Source of the DNA: Spirochaetes bacterium RIFOXYC1_FULL_54_7
GTDB lineage: Bacteria > Spirochaetota > Spirochaetia > Treponematales > UBA12059
Direction: 5' to 3'
Assembly (NCBI GenBank): GCA_001830645.1
Contig: MIBM01000110.1
Span: 1-5,363 of the forward strand
Length of the DNA: 5,363 bases
Of this stretch, positions 1 to 5,363 are shown piece after piece. The position numbers and the translations under genes were made by a program. Under the pieces are notes generated by a model. That model was not told the origin of the DNA. It was given only the letters and a program-made list of their open reading frames with translations, and did not search any database. Every line of letters begins with the position of its first letter. Positions within the stretch are counted from its first letter, which is position 1.

Positions 1-132
1 GAGGAGCATGGACTCCTGAAGAGCCTGGACGCTATCCTGGCGAAGCAAGGCGACGAGCACGGCAAGGAGTATTGCAACGAGTATGGCGGAAAGCATGACG
101 AAAAGCGCATTGCCGTGGGGCTCGGTTTCCAC
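1..132 (-). CDS. Possible N-terminus of a leftward single-pass membrane protein, partial
   Basis: Read on the minus strand from a GTG at 132-130, the frame stays open for 44 codons to the window edge. It encodes a short polar leader (METEPHGNA), then about 20 hydrophobic residues at roughly 10-30 (rich in A, L, V and I), then R-Q-D. This is the layout of an N-terminal membrane anchor or uncleaved signal. I do not recognise the family and the rest of the protein is outside the window. The start is uncertain: there is no clear Shine-Dalgarno sequence before the GTG, an ATG lies inside the hydrophobic stretch at codon 13, and the frame is also open further upstream. The complementary + strand frame is open from 1 to a TGA at 256-258, with a charged, glycine-rich product that looks like the antisense of a hydrophobic helix. 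Both frames favour G or C at third positions, so composition does not settle the strand. If real, this gene is divergent from the restriction operon. Confidence 0.35.
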   Translation of the reverse strand, partial: METEPHGNALFVMLSAILVAILLAVLVALLRQDSVQALQESMLL

Positions 133-499
133 GGCGTTGCCCGGGGTGGGCTGGGCTGCGGCAACTGTGCAGCCGGAACGGCTTCGTATGTGCCGGGCTG
201 CCCGCCCGATGGCGCGGCGGTGGCTGCCTTTCTGGGGGATTTGGCAGCGGGTCGGTGATCGTAGGAGCGCGTGGTGCGACGCTGTTGGCCAAGAGCAGGC
301 TGAGGCCAGCCCCAAGTCTGGACGTGCTGATCCGGTTCTCGCTGGAACCAACAGGTGTTTCTGCAAAGGATTTCTTCTCAGTTGTATGTGAAGCCGCTAT
401 TATTTTCTCTATTTCCTTCCAGCCAACGTTAAAATGCTGTAGTATTCTGACATGATGTTTTTCCTGGAGTGGTAAAACAGAAAAACAGATAACCTGAGG

Positions 500-526
500 T
501 TTACAATATAATAGCCTGAACATAAT
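500..526 (+). promoter_or_regulatory. Candidate sigma-70-type promoter for the mcrBC operon
   Basis: Two overlapping readings are possible. One pairs TTTACA (500-505, one mismatch to TTGACA) with CATAAT (521-526, one mismatch to TATAAT), but the spacer is only 15 bases. The other uses the perfect TATAAT at 507-512, but it has no recognisable -35 at the right distance (484-489 is AACAGA) and no extended -10 TG. Either would start transcription about 100-115 bases before the mcrB start codon, giving a long leader. The site lies in the AT-rich block just upstream of the operon, which fits, but AT-rich DNA also yields such hexamers by chance. Confidence 0.35.
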
Positions 527-578
527 CGAGTGGTTCACAGGATTTATCCGATAATCAAGGCTTCGTGGCCAGGTTGGG

Positions 579-607
579 GTCTGCTGCCATGCAGACGATG
601 GGCATGG
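579..607 (+). other. Two mutually exclusive leader hairpins
   Basis: GTCTGC (579-584) is complementary to GCAGAC (591-596), giving a 6-bp stem with a 6-base loop. CCATGC (587-592) is complementary to GCATGG (602-607), giving a second 6-bp stem with a 9-base loop. The stems share bases 591-592, and 587-590 of the second stem lie in the loop of the first, so only one can form at a time. They lie 15 to 43 bases before the Shine-Dalgarno sequence of mcrB, within the expected transcript leader. They could be an RNA switch, an operator, or chance. Confidence 0.3.
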
Positions 608-621
608 ATGCATGAACTACC

Positions 622-626
622 AGGAG
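622..626 (+). promoter_or_regulatory. Ribosome binding site of mcrB
   Basis: AGGAG lies 7 bases before the ATG at 634, which is near-ideal spacing. It supports 634 as the true start of the McrB-like protein. The protein product also begins to look like an ordinary folded domain right from this Met. Confidence 0.85.
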
Positions 627-633
627 AATACAA

Positions 634-3600
634 ATGAGGAAATTCAATTACCCCTTGAGCGAGGCTGCGGAAAGATTGCTTGCCTCTCTGCAGGGTTTTC
701 AGCCTGATCTGGACGCCAGAAACGAGAAGTCGCAGCTGCTGTCACAGTTTACCAAGCTGTTCCCCCTCGAAAATCTAAGGAACCTGAGCCTTCATGATTA
801 CTGCTTGGGAGAGGGGAACAAGGATAGTTTTTCCAACTGGATTGAGAAGAAGCTTGGAAAGATCAGCATGTACAGAGTGGGAAGCTCCAGATCGCATTTC
901 ATCTTCAAACAGCGTGATGGATCCTATTATGTCATCAAGGACTATGAAGGGCTTCCTCGTGAGGAGGGCTTGAAGGCAATAATGGAACTCCAAGCTCGGA
1001 TAGTCGAGATGGGTGGTTCGGAAAAACCGGAAGGCATTGTTGGCATGTCGTTGGAATGGCCAGGGCACATGGCCCAGTTGTTCGCCCCTGACAAGGTGCC
1101 ATCCAGAGTCCTGAAACTCCTTCATTCCTATTATCCTGACAGTTTTTTTCCCATCAACTCCATCCCGCATCTGGACAATTACCTGGAAGGACTCGGTGTT
1201 CCCCGGGAAAATATTCCCGTCAACTTTGTAGAAAAGAATATTCTACTTCAATCCTTCTATGAGGATCGGATTGAGTCTTTCGGTTTGACGAATATTGAGT
1301 TTATGCTAGAACTCTATGCCTCCGAGCTTGCACCTTTTTCCATTCCTTTGAAGAAACGGGAAGTACTCATAGGCATGGTACGCTTTTTCAAGTTGTACTA
1401 CGGCAGTGATGGTTTCTCATCTCCCTCGTATCTCGAAGACGAGCGTAATTATAAGTTGGCATTGAAAAAAAAATGGGAAGCGATTTCTGCGGATCTCAAA
1501 CAAGCAACAAGCGAGGAGGCACTGGCCGACGCAGGAAGTGCGATCGCGAAGTTCCTTCTGCCAACAAAAGAGCAGAATATGATCAATTGGCGCTACACTG
1601 AAAGACTCAGCGGACTTGCCAAGGATAAGATGGCTTCAATGCAGCTCGCAAAGGCTACCAGAGCGCTTCTGGATTCATCTTCAGGCGAGAGCCCCGATAT
1701 AGAATCATTCAACAAGATTGTATTCTCCTTCGCTGGAGGGGATGAACAGAAAGCTTCGGCACAACTCAATCCTGCCTCAAGAAGTCTTGCCACCTATCTT
1801 CTGTGGATGGAAAATCCCGAGCAGGACTTCTTCCTGCGATCGGAGTCATTGTCCATGTTTACCAATGCAGTTGCCGGGAAAGACTGCGTGCGCCCAGGCA
1901 CTCTTACGAACAAGGATTATGTCGAGTGGCAGAGGTTCGCATTCGAACTGAAGGATGCCCTGGACGAATCCGGGCTGGAAGCCGTTGACCTGGTAGATGT
2001 GCAAGGATTCATCTGGCGGGTAACCATGAGTTCGTATGTATGGTTTGCCGGATCTTCGTATGGTGGTACTGCCGATCAGCTAGAACGTTTCATGCGCGAG
2101 GGGATCTGGGCTTGGAGCCTTGGAGATACCATGACCGATGGTTTGCAGACATGGATCGAGGATCATCCTGACCTGGGAGGTTTCGATATGCCTGATTCTC
2201 CTATATCGGCTATAAAAAAAGACACGAGGAATCAGTTTGCTTCGTTGGCACTCCTTTTGAAACAAGGTGGAACCTTGATAGCCAAGTGTGCGAGTTACAC
2301 CAAGGCATCAGGGATGAGCATCCTTGGTATAGATGCTCTTTGCAGGGTCAATGTAGCTTCGAAACTTACTGTGCAAGACGATGAGATTCGTGTTCCTGTA
2401 ACATGGCTTGGGGCGTCCAAGCTGGTTTTGGAAAACTCCCATTTCGGTAAGGTGTCGCGAACCATCCAGCACATGGACCTGCGGACCGGATTTTCAGTAC
2501 TAGGACAAGTGGAATTGGATATGGATGATCTTTCGGGATGTGCAAAAGAGCCTTCTGATGCCAATAAAACAAAGGGTGAAGTGCGACTTTCTCCTAAGCT
2601 AGCCGTCCCACTCAACCTGATCCTGTATGGCCCACCGGGAACAGGAAAAACCTACAAACTCCGGCAAGAATATATGGATTTGTTCACGGAGCGAGGTAAC
2701 GAGGAAACATCTACTAGCCGAGCAGGCAGGCTGGCCGGCTTCCTGACCTGGTGGGAAGCGTTGGCAATAACGCTTGATGATTTGGGACCTTCTTCTCTAA
2801 GAAAGATATATAGTCATCCTCTGATTGTCGCTATGGCTTCGCATAAAAGTTCCAACAAACCTGACGCCACGATTCGCGGGACTCTGCAGATGCATGTCCC
2901 TAATGAATGCCCTGATGTGCAAATGGCTAAGCGGATGCCTCCATATCTCTTTTGGAAAAACAACGAGGGCTTGTGGAGTCTAGTTGATGGATCGAACCTG
3001 GAGGAGGAAGCGCCAAGCCTCCCAGCACTTTTCAAATCGTGGAAAGAGCCATATAGCACTACGATTGAGGAAAAATATTCATTCGTTACCTTCCATCAAA
3101 ACTACTCCTATGAAGATTTCATTGAAGGCTTGCGACCCGTGGTTGATGGTGAAACCGAAGCTTTGCGTGATTTCGAACTACGTCCAGGAGTCCTCAAACA
3201 AGCTTGTAGAATGGCTTTGCGGCTCTCGGGTTTTGAAGGTTCTGTACATGACTTCTGTTCTCTAACCAGATTGAAGAGAAATAATTATTATAAAGAGCTT
3301 GCTGTGCCTGGATTTGCACTTTTCATTGATGAAATCAATAGAGGGAATATCTCCAAGATTTTTGGTGAGCTTATCACCCTCGTTGAGGATGATAAACGTT
3401 TGACCTATGATAATGAACTGATAGTTACACTTCCGAACTCTCAGGAACGTTTCGGAGTACCGCCAAATCTACATATCATAGGCACAATGAACACCGCGGA
3501 CCGTTCCATAGCCTTACTCGATACAGCGCTTCGCAGGAGGTTCGAGTTCGAGGAACTTTTGCCCGATTACGACTACCTTGCACAGTTGCCTTCATCACCC

Positions 3601-3996
3601 ATGGGCATTGATGTGGCTACAATGCTCCAGGCGATAAATGAGCGGATCGAGTTTCTGTATGACAGGGAACACCAGATTGGGCATGCTTACTTCAAGCGCC
3701 TTGAAAACGAGAACCTCGATGAGGCCGCCTGGCTCAGGATGCTGGCCCGGATTTTTAAAAAGTCAATCATTCCGCTGCTTGCCGAATACTTTTTTGACGA
3801 TTGGCAACGTATTGCCCTGGTTCTGGGATCAGATGGAAAGCAATCGGACCATTGCTTCATCCAGCATAACGTTGCGGGACGCTGGGTGGCGGTAGGCTCG
3901 GACATAGCTGAAACGAACGGGAAGCGAGGTGTGTGGCGACTTCGTGACGAGGCATTCATGGATCCAGAAGCGTACAGGAATATCTACAAGATATGA
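634..3996 (+). CDS. mcrB: McrB-family AAA+ GTPase, long multidomain form, type IV restriction
   Basis: This is the recognition and motor subunit of a McrBC-type restriction system. The family forms GTP-driven AAA+ rings that bind modified DNA (some relatives are proposed to act on RNA) and recruit the McrC nuclease. Seen directly: Walker A GPPGTGKT at 666-673; FIDEINRGN with Walker B Asp899/Glu900, followed by the family signature GELITLVED (911-919); the GTP-specifying NTAD at 953-956; and an arginine cluster ALRRRF at 965-970. The protein has 1120 residues, against roughly 460 in E. coli McrB. The extra length is mostly N-terminal. Residues ~40-190 resemble a module found in other long McrB-like proteins (FPLENLRNLSL at 43-53, YYPDSFFPI at 166-174). 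Residues ~280-461 are mostly helical and end in DVQGFIW (455-461). Residues ~465-615 resemble an EVE/PUA-fold modified-base reader (WFAGSSYGG... at 470, REGIWAW at 488-494). About 120 further residues (~690-805) sit between Walker A and the FVTFHQNYSYEDF motif. Domain assignments outside the motor are inferences from remembered patterns. The stop overlaps the mcrC start. Confidence 0.93.
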   Translation: MRKFNYPLSEAAERLLASLQGFQPDLDARNEKSQLLSQFTKLFPLENLRNLSLHDYCLGEGNKDSFSNWIEKKLGKISMYRVGSSRSHFIFKQRDGSYYVIKDYEGLPREEGLKAIMELQARIVEMGGSEKPEGIVGMSLEWPGHMAQLFAPDKVPSRVLKLLHSYYPDSFFPINSIPHLDNYLEGLGVPRENIPVNFVEKNILLQSFYEDRIESFGLTNIEFMLELYASELAPFSIPLKKREVLIGMVRFFKLYYGSDGFSSPSYLEDERNYKLALKKKWEAISADLKQATSEEALADAGSAIAKFLLPTKEQNMINWRYTERLSGLAKDKMASMQLAKATRALLDSSSGESPDIESFNKIVFSFAGGDEQKASAQLNPASRSLATYLLWMENPEQDFFLRSESLSMFTNAVAGKDCVRPGTLTNKDYVEWQRFAFELKDALDESGLEAVDLVDVQGFIWRVTMSSYVWFAGSSYGGTADQLERFMREGIWAWSLGDTMTDGLQTWIEDHPDLGGFDMPDSPISAIKKDTRNQFASLALLLKQGGTLIAKCASYTKASGMSILGIDALCRVNVASKLTVQDDEIRVPVTWLGASKLVLENSHFGKVSRTIQHMDLRTGFSVLGQVELDMDDLSGCAKEPSDANKTKGEVRLSPKLAVPLNLILYGPPGTGKTYKLRQEYMDLFTERGNEETSTSRAGRLAGFLTWWEALAITLDDLGPSSLRKIYSHPLIVAMASHKSSNKPDATIRGTLQMHVPNECPDVQMAKRMPPYLFWKNNEGLWSLVDGSNLEEEAPSLPALFKSWKEPYSTTIEEKYSFVTFHQNYSYEDFIEGLRPVVDGETEALRDFELRPGVLKQACRMALRLSGFEGSVHDFCSLTRLKRNNYYKELAVPGFALFIDEINRGNISKIFGELITLVEDDKRLTYDNELIVTLPNSQERFGVPPNLHIIGTMNTADRSIALLDTALRRRFEFEELLPDYDYLAQLPSSPMGIDVATMLQAINERIEFLYDREHQIGHAYFKRLENENLDEAAWLRMLARIFKKSIIPLLAEYFFDDWQRIALVLGSDGKQSDHCFIQHNVAGRWVAVGSDIAETNGKRGVWRLRDEAFMDPEAYRNIYKI

Positions 3997-5270
3997 TCAG
4001 CGCCAATCAACGGATCCAGACCGGAGATCCAGTCACAGTAAGAGAATGGGACACCATCCTGGCACAGGATCTCGGAAACCCAAGGGCTTTTCATGAACTA
4101 CATGACTGGGCATTGAGTGACGAGGGCAGGAGAGTGCTGGAAGCTGGATTGGGCAAGATCCGTGTGCTGAACCATGCTGGCGTCATCATGACAAAATCGG
4201 GGTTTGTCCTTGAGGTCCTGCCTAAAACAGAAGATGGCGCTGATTATGAGTCCTCCAGGAAGATCCTTCTTAATATGCTGTCCCGTTCGGGTATGTTGCC
4301 TTCCTTTGGTGGTGGATCTGCTCCAACCGATATAGCAGCCCTACCATTGAACGAAGGGCTAGTGGAACTTTTCCTGGATGCTCTAGTCTCCCTGGTCAAG
4401 CGAGGGCTTTCATCCATCTATATTGCACAAGAGGAGCATTTGCCTTGTATACGTGGTCGAATTGATTTCAGTGAGTTCGCCCGGAAGAACCGCCAGCGTA
4501 GTATGGTGCCATGCCGTTTCGACTAGTTATCCTTGAACTCACCAGAAAACAGGATTCTTGCGACCGTGCTCCACATCTGCTTCAATCTGGGAATGAGCTC
4601 AGGCCGGATCCAGCGTGAGCGCTTCCTTGAAGATGCATTCATGGAGATAGAACCATTTGGTACAAACAAGGAAGCTCGTGCTGTCTTGTGCTCTGTCGTC
4701 CTTGACAGGAAGAACCATGCCTATCTGAATGTGATGGAACTGGCCAGGCTTATCCTGGAAGGGTTGAATGTTGCTGGTGCCTGGGCCTCCACAATCAGAT
4801 TCAACCTGTTCTTTCCCATGGAAAAAGTTTTCGAGCATTACATATACAACTTATTGCTTGGAATGAAGAGTCGAGGTGAACTGGCTTCTGTACAATACCA
4901 ATCAAACCCATACTACCTCTTGAGTCAATACCAGGAAAAGCGGAACGTTTCCTTCAATTTGAAGCCAGACTTGGTGGTAAAAACAGTAAATGGCGAGAAC
5001 TGGATAATCGATGCCAAATGGAAGCTTCTTGATGAGGACTGTGTGGATGGAAAGAATCAGATCAGCCAGATGGATCTCTACCAACTCCTTTCATATGTAA
5101 CGATTTATCGTGAAAAATCAGTTGCAATTGATAGATTACTGCTCGTTTATCCACGGTGGTCCAAATTGACTAGAAGTATGCAATACGCCTACACCGATAT
5201 TCCCCATACACCGTTGCACGTGGTACCAGCTCCGATAGAATGCGCTGAAGGATGGTCCTTGGTGGTGTGA
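3993..5270 (+). pseudogene. mcrC: McrC-family nuclease subunit, interrupted by one in-frame amber stop
   Basis: McrC docks on the McrB ring through its N-terminal part, stimulates GTP hydrolysis, and cuts DNA with a C-terminal PD-(D/E)xK nuclease. The frame spans 425 codons, of which codon 178 (4524-4526) is TAG. Before it, residues 1-177 carry family landmarks: FVLEVLPK (71-78), a leucine-rich helix before the middle, and RGRIDF (154-159). After it the same frame continues without a shift through NSPENRIL (182-189), a typical McrC motif, to the nuclease core: PDL with Asp326, then IIDAKWK with Asp340 and Lys342. The expected motif at the break is R-F-D-E-L, so GAG to TAG (Glu178 to stop) is the simplest explanation. 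The start ATG (3993) overlaps the mcrB stop as ATGA. AGGA lies 13 bases before the ATG, rather far, so translational coupling is likely. Unaided, the gene yields a 177-residue fragment without nuclease. A C-terminal piece could only come from restart, for example TTG 4533 or ATG 4593, neither of which has a convincing ribosome site. Amber suppression or a sequencing error would restore the whole protein. Confidence 0.88.
4524..4526 (+). other. Premature amber codon in mcrC (Glu178 position)
   Basis: The codon TAG follows GAC in the mcrC frame and is followed directly by TTA TCC TTG AAC TCA CCA GAA AAC. Both halves are in the same frame, so no insertion or deletion is needed. The flanking residues CRFD and LSLNSPENR match the McrC family pattern in which Glu normally follows the Asp, so one G-to-T change at 4524 accounts for the break. 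Confidence 0.85.
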
Positions 5271-5286
5271 CATGTAATTAATGCAG

Positions 5287-5312
5287 GTGCGGTTCATCCG
5301 TGTTGTGCGGTT
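5287..5312. repeat. Short direct repeat GTGCGGTT behind mcrC
   Basis: GTGCGGTT occurs at 5287-5294 and again at 5305-5312, 18 bases apart start to start. It lies in the 93-base stretch between the mcrC stop and the window end. The second copy runs into a T-rich stretch (5311-5318), but no clear stem precedes it, so I do not call a terminator. Two 8-base copies this close could be an operator for a downstream gene or chance. Confidence 0.25.
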
Positions 5313-5351
5313 TTGTTTCCCGTCATAAATTCACTCTTCATCAAGGAATAA

Positions 5352-5363
5352 ATGGCGCAGTCT
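5352..5363 (+). CDS. Possible start of a downstream gene, partial
   Basis: AAGGAA (5343-5348) precedes an ATG at 5352 by 3 bases, a short but usable spacing, and the window ends four codons in (M-A-Q-S). No function can be read from this. It is 81 bases behind the mcrC stop, so it could be a third gene of the locus or an unrelated neighbour. Confidence 0.25.

Larger units (their letters stand above)
133..633. other. Gene-poor upstream region with a composition switch
   Basis: No convincing gene is seen in these 500 bases. The left part, to about 390, is GC-rich. Its open frames give arginine-, proline- and alanine-rich products typical of chance frames in GC-rich DNA. From about 390 the sequence becomes AT-rich and has the look of a promoter region for the rightward operon. 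A long minus-strand frame (613 down to 32) runs across both halves, but its composition changes abruptly along its length and it resembles no family I know, so I treat it as chance. A 6-bp stem is present at 154-159/169-174 and a 5-bp stem at 334-338/345-349. Neither is followed by a T-run, so neither is called a terminator. Confidence 0.6.

Noticed and set aside
154..174. GGCTGC...GCAGCC stem as a terminator
   Set aside because: Only 6 bp with a 9-base loop and no T-run on either strand; expected by chance in GC-rich DNA.
334..349. GGTTC...GAACC hairpin
   Set aside because: A 5-bp stem with a 6-base loop and no poly-T tail; too weak to call.
83..391. Open + strand frame of 102 codons
   Set aside because: Tryptophan-, arginine- and alanine-rich product without recognisable motif in GC-rich DNA; no good ribosome site before the ATG.
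474..488. AAAACAG repeated twice with an 8-base period near the promoter
   Set aside because: Short, low-complexity adenine-rich sequence; two copies are not enough to suggest a regulator site.
32..613. Long minus-strand open frame of 193 codons opposite the upstream region
   Set aside because: Its product shifts from ordinary to proline/arginine-rich exactly where the DNA becomes GC-rich, it resembles no known family, and it crosses the likely mcrB promoter region.
4500..4540. Frameshift as the cause of the mcrC break
   Set aside because: The segments on both sides of the stop are in the same frame and both match the McrC pattern, so a substitution to TAG explains it without an insertion or deletion.
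5146..5156. DnaA-box-like TTATCCACG inside mcrC
   Set aside because: A single near-match within coding sequence with no cluster of boxes or AT-rich unwinding region; not an origin.

Overview
The window is a compact type IV restriction locus of the McrBC family in a bacterium. It holds a very long McrB-type GTPase gene (634-3996) and an overlapping McrC-type nuclease gene (3993-5270), both on the + strand. Base composition changes sharply at the left edge: 43 of the 60 bases at 181-240 are G or C, but only 21 of 60 at 481-540. The restriction operon itself has intermediate composition. This suggests a defence cassette set beside a GC-rich chromosomal background. The host is probably a Gram-negative bacterium such as a proteobacterium, but this is a weak guess from codon choice and gene layout. 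Nothing in the window fixes the taxon.

Layout. Positions 1-132 may hold the N-terminal end of a leftward gene that leaves the window; it would encode a short polar leader followed by a strong hydrophobic helix. Positions 133-633 have no convincing gene. The AT-rich half of that stretch carries promoter-like hexamers near 500-526, two mutually exclusive small hairpins at 579-607, and a good Shine-Dalgarno sequence at 622-626. The McrB-like gene (1120 codons) follows, then the McrC-like gene, joined by a 4-base ATGA overlap that implies translational coupling. After a 93-base tail, the last 12 bases may be the start of another + strand gene.

How it should work. In McrBC systems, McrB reads modified DNA (or another nucleic acid mark) through N-terminal domains, oligomerises, and translocates using GTP. 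McrC docks on the McrB ring, stimulates GTP hydrolysis, and cuts with a PD-(D/E)xK nuclease. Here McrB has an intact Walker A, an intact Walker B/McrB signature and the GTP-specifying NTAD motif. It also has about 630 residues of extra N-terminal sequence, part of which looks like a PUA-fold (EVE/ASCH-like) reader module, and about 120 extra residues between Walker A and Walker B.

The main surprise is in mcrC. The reading frame is open from end to end except for one in-frame TAG at codon 178, exactly where a conserved Glu (an RFDEL-type motif) is expected. The nuclease residues lie downstream of the stop and look intact. The locus therefore seems to have been disabled recently by a single G-to-T change, or it makes a nuclease-less McrC N-terminal fragment, or it depends on readthrough or restart. 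I see no RNA genes, CRISPR arrays, insertion sequences or attachment sites.
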